The notes: generated from the sequence alone by a model not told the origin. DNA of 64,000 nt from Chryseobacterium wanjuense (GCF_900111495.1 NZ_FOIU01000001.1:1488001-1552000); one strand, 5' to 3'. Numbered from the stretch's first letter, positions 34,140-42,793 are shown. A program made the numbers and translations.

Positions 34140-35039
34140 TTAATTTTTAATGATCTTCCTGGTTATAGATCCTTTTGCGGTATTAATTTTAACCATATAA
34201 ATTCCATTTTCTAAGGTGCTTACTTCTATTCGATTTTTCCCTTTATGGTCTTTTAAAATCAGCTTTCCGGAAAGATCAAATATTTCTACAGAGTCGATTT
34301 TATCCTCAGCTTTAATGTTGATAAAATCAGGAGTTGGATTTGGAAAAATATTGATAAAACTTTTTGAAGAAACTTCTGATGTTCCAAGAGTACCACCGGC
34401 ATTGGTAATTTTAATATTATCTACTGAACATGAAAGATTAGTTCCTGGGTTCTGCCAATCACTAAAAGAAAAATTAATCATATTAAAATCTGTGACCTGA
34501 GCATCGGAGATAGTTATGATCCCGACAGACAGATTATTGATGAAATATTCTACCGTTCTCGCCGTCAGATCTACAACAACTTTATAGTTATTCCATTGCC
34601 CGGGAGTAGCCGTAAAACCGGTACTGACAGGTGAAAATGGAGCTGTGTGAACATTTCCGTCAGGTAAAATATAGAATCCTGCAAAATGGGAAAACATACC
34701 ACTCTTTTTAAATCCTATTAAATATTGTGATTCATTTAGAGTATCAATTTTAAAATCAAAGGAATATTCTGTTTTATTGTAGCCTGTAAATGTTTGCTGA
34801 ACATATCTGTTATTTCCTCTACCTTCAATTTTCAGATAATTATTTCCGTGCGTAGCAGCTCCGGTATTCATTATTTCAGAAGAAAACGGTGGAGTCATAG
34901 AAAAACGTTCCCATTCGTTTTGTGAATGGATATCTCCTAAAGAATACCCTTCCGAGGTTTCAAAAGAGATGGTTTGAGTTTGAGCATACGTGTTGAAATT
35001 GATTAAAAGAATTAATAACGCTAATAAATTTTTTTTCAT
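34140..35039 (-). CDS. Secreted T9SS cargo with type A sorting domain
   Basis: A 299-residue exported protein. It has a signal peptide (residues 1-19, ending TYAQ), a beta-rich region (about 20-215) with the look of a concanavalin/LamG-type jellyroll (YLKIEGRGNNRYVQQTF; WNNYKVVVDLTARTVEYFIN), and a C-terminal type A sorting signal: FINIFPNPTPDFINI, VEIFDLSGKLIL and GIYMVKINTAKGSITRKIIKN. The sorting domain sends it through the type IX system, to which PorQ at 15.3 kb belongs. The ligand of the jellyroll is unknown. The gene lies between two copies of a 98-bp duplication, suggesting insertion or local duplication. Confidence 0.9.
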   Translation of the reverse strand: MKKNLLALLILLINFNTYAQTQTISFETSEGYSLGDIHSQNEWERFSMTPPFSSEIMNTGAATHGNNYLKIEGRGNNRYVQQTFTGYNKTEYSFDFKIDTLNESQYLIGFKKSGMFSHFAGFYILPDGNVHTAPFSPVSTGFTATPGQWNNYKVVVDLTARTVEYFINNLSVGIITISDAQVTDFNMINFSFSDWQNPGTNLSCSVDNIKITNAGGTLGTSEVSSKSFINIFPNPTPDFINIKAEDKIDSVEIFDLSGKLILKDHKGKNRIEVSTLENGIYMVKINTAKGSITRKIIKN

Positions 35040-35395
35040 TTTAAATAAATTTTTAAATTAAAATAATCGCATATTCTAGCCTATAGAAAACATATTTTTG
35101 TTTTCCATCTTTTTTGAAGGCGATAAAATTGGCCGATATGAGCTGTCAAAAAGGAGAAGCAAAATTACTTTCTTAGTGAATGAAGATCACTACTCTATTT
35201 TTTCGATACGATATAAATACTTGTAAACCAATTCAATAATTAATTTAAAATGTTAAAATGCAGTATAATACCATCTGCGAGATTACATATAATTCATCAA
35301 AAAAAGTAGAAACAAAGTATCAGTAAACTACTCCAATGGCAACAAAATCCTACACTCGATTGAATGATTATTAATGGAAAATGAAAAAATAATTC
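35040..35395. other. Gene-free stretch upstream of the T9SS cargo gene
   Basis: AT-rich. I see no convincing frame, no strong hairpin and no perfect -7 box. It holds the presumed upstream region of the minus-strand cargo gene. Confidence 0.5.
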
Positions 35396-35493
35396 TTTCA
35401 TCATGAAAGGAAAATATTAATGAATCTACATAAAATTGATTATTTTTTGATAAGCAAAAAGCATTTCTTTTAGGAAGCGTTTTTGTTTTTTGA
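35396..35493 (+). repeat. Direct repeat copy 2 (degenerate terminator region)
   Basis: Decayed copy of 34025-34122. The hairpin arms have lost several pairs (AAAAAGCATTTC / GGAAGCGTTTTT) and the coding part no longer reads through. Confidence 0.7.
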
Positions 35494-35574
35494 AAAACCA
35501 CTTTTAAGTGAAGAATTTATTTTTTATTTTCGTCCCAGATTTTTAACGTAAAAAATATAAAGCATTAGCTTTTC

Positions 35575-35684
35575 TTGTTCTGGTAAAACTGGTAATTTTC
35601 AAAATGTACAAGAAGTTGCGATGCTCACGCCTTGGCGTGGGCTTGTTTATTTGTACATTAGGTATACCAGTGCCTCCAGAACAA
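35575..35684. repeat. 110-bp nested imperfect palindrome
   Basis: Four stacked arm pairs share one axis: TTGTTCTGG/CCAGAACAA (outermost), ACTGGTA/TACCAGT, ATGTACAA/TTGTACAT and GCTCACGCC/GGCGTGGGC (tip). It could be a structured RNA, a recombination site or an element end. Confidence 0.65.
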
Positions 35685-35692
35685 TAGACATA

Positions 35693-35727
35693 GTTCCACG
35701 CTTTTTTCGTGCAATAAAGTCTGGAAC
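35693..35727. repeat. Second stem-loop next to the 110-bp palindrome
   Basis: GTTCCACG...CGTG...TGGAAC: outer arms GTTCCA/TGGAAC and inner CACG/CGTG. It starts 9 bases after the larger palindrome. Confidence 0.5.
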
Positions 35728-35829
35728 ATGAACAAATTTTTATGAACCATCTGTTTTACTCTGCGTATTAAAAGGAAAGCATAGAGAGTTTTAAAAATAG
35801 GTAGGGATTGAAACATTTAAAACAAAAAA

Positions 35830-35862
35830 GGTTGGACTCGCCGAAAACCAGCCTTCCGAAAG
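35830..35862 (+). promoter_or_regulatory. Paired small hairpins in the leader of the secreted-peptide gene
   Basis: GGTTGG/CCAGCC (one G-U pair) encloses ACTCGCCGAAAA, followed by CCTT/AAGG. GC-rich against an AT-rich background, about 75 bases before the ATG. Possible cis-acting RNA; not a class I recognise. Confidence 0.35.
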
Positions 35863-35934
35863 GAGAAATTAATGTATCAACATTGATATTTTAATACAAT
35901 AAGTAGGAAATGATTCTAAAAACACTTTAAAAAA

Positions 35935-36144
35935 ATGAAAAAAACATTATTAACAATTTGCTTTTTGGGCGCTGTCGCAGTGTCTGCTTTTCCCTTTAGA
36001 ACGTCCTGTGGAAGTGTTGTAAATGTATCAGAAGGAATTACATTTTATACTGATGATACATTACAAGAAGCTTTAGCAAGTTTAGATAGATTTCTTTGTA
36101 ATTCTAACACACAGGCTTCACAAATTGTAGTTTACGGACATTAA
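35935..36144 (+). CDS. Small secreted Cys-containing peptide
   Basis: A 69-residue precursor with a clear signal peptide (residues 1-18, ending VSA), leaving about 51 residues. The mature part has exactly two Cys (TSCGSVV and RFLCNSN), which could form one disulfide around an acidic, Thr/Leu-rich helix (YTDDTLQEALASLDRFL), and a Gly-His C-terminus. It starts 41 bases before the GLPGLI gene, so the two are likely co-transcribed. No known bacteriocin family or double-glycine leader is evident. A toxin, signal or surface peptide are all possible. I regard it as real because of the signal peptide and spacing. Confidence 0.7.
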   Translation: MKKTLLTICFLGAVAVSAFPFRTSCGSVVNVSEGITFYTDDTLQEALASLDRFLCNSNTQASQIVVYGH

Positions 36145-36185
36145 ATTTTAAATGGTAGTTACTTCGGTAACTACCACATTTAACT

Positions 36186-36983
36186 ATGAAATATTATTTA
36201 ATTATTATGATATTTTTATTTACAAAAGTATCATCCCAGATAAAATTCAATGTAGAATATGAGGCAGATTATGAATTAAATTATAAAGATTATAACACCT
36301 CAAATGCCGTAACAAATAAAACAACTTTTGCATTATTGCTTAATAAAAATGAATCATATTTTAAAAATATGAATAAATATATAAAAGATTCTTTAGTATA
36401 TGAAAAGTCAATTATTTTGTCTGGAAATGCTTATAAAGATATGAAGATGACGGGAAAATATTATACTGAGTTTCCGGAAACTATCGGGATTACGTCTTCT
36501 AAGATATATGTAAGTCTTGTTGCATTTGATAGTTATTTTAAATATGAAGAAGATAATAATATAAACTGGCAATTGCAGAATGATTTTAAAACAATAGGAA
36601 AATATAAAGTTCAAAAAGCAACAGCTAAAAAATATGGAAGAATGTGGATAGCATGGTTTGCAAAGGATATTCCTTTTCCTTTTGGGCCTTACAAATTCAG
36701 TGGTTTACCGGGTCTTATTTTAGAAGTATATGATGATAAAAATGATTATCACTATTCATTGTATAAATTTGGAAAGAGAAAATATGTCTGCAATTCAGCG
36801 AATATGTATAAAAATGCAAAACTAGTTGATAAATCAAAAATATTTGACTACAAAAGAAGATCTTTGCTAGATATCAATAAATATAAACAAATGATTGATG
36901 ATCCTGAAGTTATCCAAACTATTACAAAAAGAGCTCCAGTTGTAGCTAAAACTTATAATCCAATAGAATTATCAATTTATTAA
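36186..36983 (+). CDS. GLPGLI-family exported protein
   Basis: A 265-residue protein with a signal peptide (residues 1-17, ending VSSQ) and the family's namesake motif in FSGLPGLILEVYDD (about residues 175-188). It is preceded by WIAWFAKDIPFPFGPYKF, typical for the family, which is restricted mainly to Bacteroidota and has no known activity. It is read together with the small secreted peptide upstream, and GLPGLI genes often accompany peptide-export loci, so a role in peptide handling or immunity is an inference. It ends at a terminator. Strongly AT-rich codon use suggests a different history from the neighbouring core genes. Confidence 0.88.
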   Translation: MKYYLIIMIFLFTKVSSQIKFNVEYEADYELNYKDYNTSNAVTNKTTFALLLNKNESYFKNMNKYIKDSLVYEKSIILSGNAYKDMKMTGKYYTEFPETIGITSSKIYVSLVAFDSYFKYEEDNNINWQLQNDFKTIGKYKVQKATAKKYGRMWIAWFAKDIPFPFGPYKFSGLPGLILEVYDDKNDYHYSLYKFGKRKYVCNSANMYKNAKLVDKSKIFDYKRRSLLDINKYKQMIDDPEVIQTITKRAPVVAKTYNPIELSIY

Positions 36984-36999
36984 AAATTCAATAAACAAA

Positions 37000-37026
37000 A
37001 ACATCTCTGTCTGAGGTGTTTTTTAT
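37000..37026 (+). terminator. Terminator after the GLPGLI gene
   Basis: AACATCTC / GAGGTGTT with one G-U pair, 5-base loop and T-run. Confidence 0.65.
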
Positions 37027-37134
37027 TTTAAAAAAAATATTTATTTTTATTAAAAAATTCACACTAATGAGATTATTATAAAACAGAAAATTCTAAATAA
37101 AAACTTACAACCAAATCAAACAAATTAGTAGACT

Positions 37135-37470
37135 ATGGGAAAATTTATTATCACAAAAAGAAACAACAACGAGTATCAATTCAATTTAAAAGCGGTAAAC
37201 GGACAGGTGATTTTGACAAGTCAGGGATATGCTTCAAAACCTTCGTGTGAAAACGGCATCGATTCGGTAAAGAAAAACTCACGCGACAATTCAAATTTCG
37301 AAAGAAACAAAGCAAAAGACGAGCGATGGTATTTCAATTTGAAGGCCACCAACGGACAAATCATCGGCACCAGCCAAATGTACGAATCGGAAAACGGCAT
37401 GGAAAACGGTATAGAATCAGTACAAAACAACGCTCCGAATGCGACGGTGGAAGATGAAACTATTAATTAA
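37135..37470 (+). CDS. YegP-family protein with two DUF1508 repeats
   Basis: A 111-residue protein made of two similar units: GKFIITKRNNNEYQFNLKA...NGIDSVKKN (about 2-48) and ERWYFNLKATNGQIIGTSQMY...NGIESVQNN (about 60-105). This is the classic tandem DUF1508/YegP arrangement. Family members are small, soluble, often stress-linked and of unknown function. The charged NFERNKAKDERW linker joins the repeats. The gene is monocistronic between two terminators. Confidence 0.9.
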   Translation: MGKFIITKRNNNEYQFNLKAVNGQVILTSQGYASKPSCENGIDSVKKNSRDNSNFERNKAKDERWYFNLKATNGQIIGTSQMYESENGMENGIESVQNNAPNATVEDETIN

Positions 37471-37499
37471 TTGTAATAATTGAAAATAAAATTTATTTT

Positions 37500-37527
37500 A
37501 ATGTCTCAATATGTTGGGGCATTTTTT
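37500..37527 (+). terminator. Terminator after yegP
   Basis: AATGTCTCAA / TTGGGGCATT (two G-U pairs), 4-base loop, followed by TTTTT. Its T-tract overlaps the next promoter box. Confidence 0.65.
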
Positions 37528-37534
37528 ATTTTTG
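37527..37534 (+). promoter_or_regulatory. -7 promoter box of the HD gene (TATTTTTG)
   Basis: Perfect TAnnTTTG, 18 bases before the ATG at 37553, directly abutting the yegP terminator. Confidence 0.5.
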
Positions 37535-37552
37535 TACTCTACTTTACATACA

Positions 37553-37999
37553 ATGACAAAAGAAGAACTGCTTCATAAAGCTATAAAAATTGCCGACAAG
37601 GCACATAAAGGTCAAACCGACAAATACCACGCTCCCTACATCGCCCACGTCATGCGTGTAATGGAATACGGAAAAACCATGGACGAAAAGATTGTAGGCG
37701 TCCTTCACGATGTTGTAGAAGATCATCCGGTCGATTTCAGCCTGGATTACCTGAGAAGTGAGGGCTTTCCCGAATACATCATTTTTGCCATCAGCTGTCT
37801 TACAAAGTTCGATCCCGAGGAAGATTACGATGATTTTGTAAAAAGAACGGAACGCTCTCCCCTCGCCGTCGCCGTAAAACTCAATGACCTTCGTGATAAT
37901 ATGGATCTGAGAAGGGTCAACCGCGAACTTCTTCCTAAAGATATTAAAAGATTTAATAAATATTTAAAAGCTTATCGTTATCTGATTGATAAATATTAA
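37553..37999 (+). CDS. HD-domain phosphohydrolase (small RelA/SpoT-hydrolase-like)
   Basis: A 148-residue HD-fold protein. Metal ligands are visible as HAPYIAHVMRVM (first His), VGVLHDVVEDH (the HD pair) and VAVKLNDLRDNMD (last Asp). It resembles the isolated hydrolase domain of RelA/SpoT (MESH1-type), which removes pyrophosphate from (p)ppGpp or acts on related nucleotides. The substrate is not proven. I start at ATG 37553 (MTKEELLHKAIKIADKAH), matching the domain start and the promoter position; the upstream ATG at 37511 falls before the -7 box. It lies 5 bases before the M48 protease gene. Confidence 0.88.
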   Translation: MTKEELLHKAIKIADKAHKGQTDKYHAPYIAHVMRVMEYGKTMDEKIVGVLHDVVEDHPVDFSLDYLRSEGFPEYIIFAISCLTKFDPEEDYDDFVKRTERSPLAVAVKLNDLRDNMDLRRVNRELLPKDIKRFNKYLKAYRYLIDKY

Positions 38000-38004
38000 T
38001 ACAA

Positions 38005-40056
38005 ATGACTAATAACCTCCCTCCTATTTCATCAGCTTACAGATCTAAGCTGATGTCTGCAATTTTCTCAATTTCAATATTTTTCGTTATATATTTTATT
38101 TTGATATTAATTTCATTATTAATGATTTTTTTATTGGGATACGGAGCTGTGAAAATTATTATGTTCCATGCGAATTACTTTACTGTCCTGGCTGCATTGG
38201 GGTTATTCAGTATCGGGCTTGTTGTTTTTTATTTTTTGATTAAATTTATTTTCATCAGGAATCATTACAGCAACAGACATTTAATTGAAATTGACAGGGG
38301 ACATCAGCCTGAACTTTTTGCGATCATTGATGAAATTGTACAGGAAACTAAGGTTCAGAAACCTAAACGTGTTTTTCTGTCTCCTGAAGTGAATGCAAGT
38401 GTAAGCTACAATTCTGCTTTTTGGAGTATGTTTTTACCGGTAAAAAAGAACCTCACCATCGGAATGGGACTGATAAACTCCACAACAGTCGGAGAATTGA
38501 AAACTGTTTTGGCTCATGAATTCGGACATTTTTCACAGAGAAGCATGAAAATCGGAGGGTATGTAAATCAGGCTGAAAAAATTATTTTTGATACGGTTTA
38601 CAACAATAAAGAATACGAGAATTCTCTGATGAATGGTTCCGGACACTGGGCATTTCAGCTTACAGGAATCGTTTCTGTAGGATTTATTAATGTTTTTCAA
38701 TATATCTTAAAAATATTTTCTGATTTTTTATTTAAGAATAATGCTTCTTTACGAAGAGAAATGGAATTTCATGCAGATGCAGTTGCTACCTATGTTACGA
38801 ATCCAAGAGAACAGGTTTCATCTTTATTAAGGCTGGATCTCAGCAGCGTTGCTTTCAACAGTTCGTTCATGTTTTATGCTGAAAGTGAAGAAAAATATTT
38901 GCCCGAAAATCTTTTCGAAAACCAGACCTCATTAATGAAGGTTTTTAGTGAAAGAAATAATCACCCATTTGAAAATGATCTTCCAAAAGTTGATCTGGAA
39001 GACCAAACAAGGTATAACAAAAGCAGAATTGAGATTGAAGATCAATGGTCATTTCACCCGGAGACCGATAAAAGAATTGAAAAAATCTGGAAAAATGAGA
39101 CTAAAAACAGACCTGAAAATAATGAATTGGCAAAAAATATTATCCGTGGTTTTGATGATATTTGCAAAGCCTTAACGAAGAAATATTTAACCTTATACAG
39201 CGTAAAAAACGTAGGTGAAGTCATCGAAAATAACGAAAGATTCTTAGAACTTTATCATGAGAAATATCCTTATCAGGTAATGAGTTCTTCTTTTAATGGA
39301 TATTATGAAAGGCATAATCCGGTTTTAGAAGATGTTGATTCCATTATAAATATTTCTTCAGATTCTGCTAAAAATGAGGATTGGTTTAATGATAAAAAAG
39401 TATCTCTGGTTCATGAAAAAGCAGGAATTGAAGCGGATCTTTACACCTTAAACCAATTAGCCGCCAATCCGAAAATAATTAAAACATTTAAATGCGATGG
39501 CAGACTTTATAAAGCAAAAGAAGCTAAGATTTTAATTCCAAGATTTACAAAAATATTTGAAGATTTAAAGGCAGAACTTCTTGAAAATGATAAAAAGATC
39601 TTCAATTATTACTATAATATTGCCGACGATTATGATAAGGAGATTCTGAAAAGCAAGTATAAAAAATTTGCTGTTTTGGATAGTGAATATGAAATTTTTC
39701 AGAATTCCATCAATAATTTTGTTCCCCATACCCGGTTTATGTCTGTAACTTTGCCTTTTGAGGAAATTCGCAAATACAGAGCGGTGCTTATAAAAAACGA
39801 AAAACCATTCAAAGAAGTTTTAACACATTTCCTCGAAGAATCGGCTTATAAGGACTTTTTAACTATAGAGAATAAAAACTTATTAAAAGAGTTTATAAAT
39901 TCTGAATACATTTATTTTAATAACAATAAATATCTTGAAAAAGAAGTAAGTGCTTTATATTCTGTTGTCAACGAATACCAGGCAATGATAAGTAAAATAT
40001 ACATCGATTGTAAAGAAGAACTTCTTGATTTTCAGACAAGATTGGAAAAATCTTAA
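38005..40056 (+). CDS. M48-family membrane metalloprotease
   Basis: A 683-residue protein. Two N-terminal spans (about 17-50 and 58-88) are followed by the M48 peptidase domain with the zinc motif HEFGH at 171-175 (VLAHEFGHFSQ) and the third ligand Glu254 in REMEFHADAVATY. A long C-terminal region (about 300-683) is charged and helical with no domain I recognise, making it longer than HtpX/Ste24 (about 290-430). It is probably an inner-membrane protease with its active site on the cytosolic side. It is co-directional and nearly contiguous with the HD gene. The stop overlaps the convergent DUF2490 stop by TTAA. Confidence 0.9.
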   Translation: MTNNLPPISSAYRSKLMSAIFSISIFFVIYFILILISLLMIFLLGYGAVKIIMFHANYFTVLAALGLFSIGLVVFYFLIKFIFIRNHYSNRHLIEIDRGHQPELFAIIDEIVQETKVQKPKRVFLSPEVNASVSYNSAFWSMFLPVKKNLTIGMGLINSTTVGELKTVLAHEFGHFSQRSMKIGGYVNQAEKIIFDTVYNNKEYENSLMNGSGHWAFQLTGIVSVGFINVFQYILKIFSDFLFKNNASLRREMEFHADAVATYVTNPREQVSSLLRLDLSSVAFNSSFMFYAESEEKYLPENLFENQTSLMKVFSERNNHPFENDLPKVDLEDQTRYNKSRIEIEDQWSFHPETDKRIEKIWKNETKNRPENNELAKNIIRGFDDICKALTKKYLTLYSVKNVGEVIENNERFLELYHEKYPYQVMSSSFNGYYERHNPVLEDVDSIINISSDSAKNEDWFNDKKVSLVHEKAGIEADLYTLNQLAANPKIIKTFKCDGRLYKAKEAKILIPRFTKIFEDLKAELLENDKKIFNYYYNIADDYDKEILKSKYKKFAVLDSEYEIFQNSINNFVPHTRFMSVTLPFEEIRKYRAVLIKNEKPFKEVLTHFLEESAYKDFLTIENKNLLKEFINSEYIYFNNNKYLEKEVSALYSVVNEYQAMISKIYIDCKEELLDFQTRLEKS

Positions 40057-40772
40057 TCCGCCCCCGGATAATCATACGTTTTAACAGGATGATTCGTACC
40101 GTCGATATTGATATTTAAAGCCAGGTAAACGAAGTGTAGGTTTTTATTTCCTGCCGCTTCAAATTCCCTCTGCCAAAGATATCCCGTTGCAATCCCGAAA
40201 TAATCGTCGATCTGATAACCGAACCCGCCATATACTCTGTTTCTTGCAAATGTAGGTTTCATCGGGCTTACAAGGAAAATTTCGTCATAGGCATTTGCGA
40301 AAACAGTTCCTTTTTTCACTTCTTTTGCATTTAACGGTACGCTGATGTTCAAACGGTAACGGTAACGCATTCTTTGTGAAGATTTGTCTGTTTTAGGCTC
40401 ATAAAACCAGCTTTTTTCTGCACGAAAACGGTTCTCAAATTTTACAATTCCTTTTTTTACATCGATCACGTCCTGAAGCCAGACACGCAGCTCTTCCCTG
40501 CTCAGGCTGTGATTTTTATAATTTACATACCTCCCGATTCCTACGAATGGCTTGTGATTTTTAGTTAAATAATATCCTAATCCTCCTTTTGCTTCATAAT
40601 AATCAGGGTAAGAATATTCTTCATTTCCGCGCAGCTGTCCTTCTGCATACAGGAAAAATTTGGGATGAAACTTATAGGTGAGCGTCACCGCGTTGAAGCT
40701 TGAGATGTGTTCCTGTGCTTTAAAAAAAGTAATACTTAAAAATAAACTAAGTCCTAAAAAGAGTTTCATCAA
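40053..40772 (-). CDS. DUF2490 outer-membrane beta-barrel protein
   Basis: A 239-residue protein with a signal peptide (residues 1-20, ending FFKAQ), followed by alternating aromatic strands (YKFHPKFFLYAEGQLRG, LGYYLTKNHKPFVGIGRYV, MRYRYRLNISVPLN) and a C-terminal LNINIDGTNHPVKTYDYPGAD. This matches DUF2490, a Bacteroidota family of small outer-membrane barrels without known function. It is separated from the TonB receptor upstream by 76 bases on the same strand, so it may be co-transcribed. MMKL start; either Met is possible. Confidence 0.87.
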   Translation of the reverse strand: MMKLFLGLSLFLSITFFKAQEHISSFNAVTLTYKFHPKFFLYAEGQLRGNEEYSYPDYYEAKGGLGYYLTKNHKPFVGIGRYVNYKNHSLSREELRVWLQDVIDVKKGIVKFENRFRAEKSWFYEPKTDKSSQRMRYRYRLNISVPLNAKEVKKGTVFANAYDEIFLVSPMKPTFARNRVYGGFGYQIDDYFGIATGYLWQREFEAAGNKNLHFVYLALNINIDGTNHPVKTYDYPGAD

Positions 40773-40848
40773 AAAAAAATTTTTGCAAAAGTAATTGAAT
40801 TAACAATTTCGTAATATTAACTTTAATTCATTATTAATTAACATTCGC

Positions 40849-42657
40849 TTAATATTTGATATTGTACGAAAACCCCACGTGGAACCATCTTTTCGGCATT
40901 TGCACTCCAAAAGTTTCTGTATATGATGTATTTGTAATGTTGTTGATTAAAATATACAGTGAAAAGTCTTTTTTAACGAAATTTAATTTTCCATCCAGCA
41001 AATTATAACTACCAAGATTTACCCTTTCATTATATCTGTACACCAATTCGGCGGTGAAATTTTTAACTAATTTTGTTTCAAGCTTCGCAATGATCTGATG
41101 TTTCAGGTTGTCTAAAACGTATCTTGAAACAAACTCATCGGAAGCCGTAAATTTATTTTCCAGATAAGTGTATCCTGCGGTATATTTCAACCAGTTAAAG
41201 ATTCTGTGGTTAAGTTCTACTTCAATTCCTTTCGTTTCAATTTTCCCGACGTTCTGGGCGTACCAGATCGGATCGTCCAACGTTTTCTTGATCCAGTCAA
41301 TAGAGTTGTCAGAATTCCTCAAAAATCCACTGATTTTAGCCAAAATTCCCTTATTCTGAAACTGATAGCCAACTTCTGCTGAAACTGCATTTTCCGGTTG
41401 CAAATCAGGATTTCCCTGCTCTGTTTTGCTTACATAATACAAATCCGTAAAAGTAGGAACACGAGAGACTTTAGAAATATTTCCATAGATTTTATTGTTT
41501 ACATTAAAGTTATATCCAACATCTAGTCCCGGGTAGAAAAAATTTCCTTCTTTCGAATAATTGGCCCAGGAAATTCCCGGATTGATATTTAGTTTTTTAT
41601 CCAATAAAGAAAAATGATGCTCGAAGAAAACCTGAGAAACAAATCGGTTTCTGTCGCCTAAATTATTGCTCGCCAGAAATTCCTTTCTCAGTTCCAACCC
41701 GACTCCTGTCGTTCCCAATCCCCATTGATAGCTGGAATTCACCTCTCCTCCCACATTATTTCCGATGTGCATATTCCGGTAGATTTCAGGTTTTTCGCGA
41801 TTGAAGAGATACATATCCTGTCCTCTTCTCCAATAGATATTCGAGTGAAGCTTCAGGTTTCCAAACGTCTGCTGATGGGCTATACTTACCACAGAAGCCT
41901 GCGTTTCTTCGTATTGTTCAGTGGCTTTCGGAGAAGAATAAAAACCGTTTGCCCCGAATTTTTTCTCAGAAAAACCGGCCTGCAACCTGATGTCTCCTTC
42001 TTTTATATTTAATTTACTTTGATAAAAAACATTTCGGATCTCATAATCGGTATTGTACATATATCCCTGAGACGAATTGGAATTTGCCTGCAGAGAATTT
42101 GAAAATTTTTCATTTCCCAACTGGGCGTTCAAACCAAAACCATAGCTTTCGTAATCTCCTGCTTCAGCACTTATTTTTACCTTTTTTCCGATGTGGATTT
42201 TTGTAATTACATTGATGACTCCCGCAAAAGCATTCTGCCCGAACCTTCTTGCTCCGGGACCTTTGATCACTTCTATCCTCTCCACATCATCAAGGTCGAT
42301 CGGCAGATTCATAGAATTGTGTCCGGTCTGGGAGTCGTTCATTCTGATTCCGTTCAAAAGAAGAAGTATCTGTTCAAAAGAGCTTCCGCGAAAGCCAAGA
42401 TCACTCTGTACGCCGTTTGCTCCTCTTCTTCTGATATCCATTCCGGGGATCTGCTGAAGAATTTCATCAATGCTTGTTGCCGGAGAATTCTCTATTTCCT
42501 CTCTCGTAATAACGGTGATGTTTTGGTTGGCAATTTTGTAAGGGATGGAAATCAGCTTTCCTTGAATTTCAATGGTCTCAATATCAGTTGATTTCTCCTG
42601 TGCCTGAGCAAAAAACAAGGCTCCAAGGAAAAATATACTTCCTATTTTTTTAGTCAT
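40849..42657 (-). CDS. TonB-dependent outer-membrane receptor
   Basis: A 602-residue receptor with a signal peptide (MTKKIGSIFFLGALFFAQAQ), an N-terminal plug (about 35-150: ITREEIENSPATSIDEILQQIPG, GPGARRFGQNAFAGVINVITK) and a 22-strand-type barrel ending in YNIKY. The size and motifs fit cobalamin or siderophore receptors of the BtuB/colicin I type; the ligand is not determinable. I start at ATG 42657, where a normal signal peptide begins; the ATG at 42723 adds 22 residues next to an intrinsic terminator and is unlikely. A leader peptide and terminator upstream suggest control by attenuation. Confidence 0.9.
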   Translation of the reverse strand: MTKKIGSIFFLGALFFAQAQEKSTDIETIEIQGKLISIPYKIANQNITVITREEIENSPATSIDEILQQIPGMDIRRRGANGVQSDLGFRGSSFEQILLLLNGIRMNDSQTGHNSMNLPIDLDDVERIEVIKGPGARRFGQNAFAGVINVITKIHIGKKVKISAEAGDYESYGFGLNAQLGNEKFSNSLQANSNSSQGYMYNTDYEIRNVFYQSKLNIKEGDIRLQAGFSEKKFGANGFYSSPKATEQYEETQASVVSIAHQQTFGNLKLHSNIYWRRGQDMYLFNREKPEIYRNMHIGNNVGGEVNSSYQWGLGTTGVGLELRKEFLASNNLGDRNRFVSQVFFEHHFSLLDKKLNINPGISWANYSKEGNFFYPGLDVGYNFNVNNKIYGNISKVSRVPTFTDLYYVSKTEQGNPDLQPENAVSAEVGYQFQNKGILAKISGFLRNSDNSIDWIKKTLDDPIWYAQNVGKIETKGIEVELNHRIFNWLKYTAGYTYLENKFTASDEFVSRYVLDNLKHQIIAKLETKLVKNFTAELVYRYNERVNLGSYNLLDGKLNFVKKDFSLYILINNITNTSYTETFGVQMPKRWFHVGFSYNIKY

Positions 42658-42737
42658 AAAATCAGAATTATTCTCAATAAGTTTCGCGAGTCCAAAAGTA
42701 ATGGAGTTCAGGAAGACATACAAATGATAGTTGTCAT

Positions 42738-42768
42738 AAAAAAAGATGCAGCTTTGGAGGCTGCATCT
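42738..42768 (-). terminator. Intrinsic terminator/attenuator before the TonB receptor gene
   Basis: Minus-strand hairpin AGATGCAGC / GCTGCATCT with a 7-base loop and seven T, located 81 bases before the receptor ATG and 25 bases after a 16-codon frame. No larger gene precedes it on this strand. Confidence 0.75.
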
Positions 42769-42793
42769 CTTGGGAAAGTAATTAGTAATTTCT

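Noticed and set aside
35575..35684. Cruciform considered as an integron attC site
   Set aside because: The end sequences do not show the RYYYAAC/GTTRRRY core pair and no integrase gene is present.
35800..35814. GTAGGGATTGAAAC resembles the 3' end of many CRISPR repeats
   Set aside because: It occurs once; no repeated unit, spacer pattern or cas gene is in the window.
42193..42591. 132-residue antisense frame inside the TonB receptor gene
   Set aside because: Lies over the conserved plug domain; composition is that of a shadow frame.
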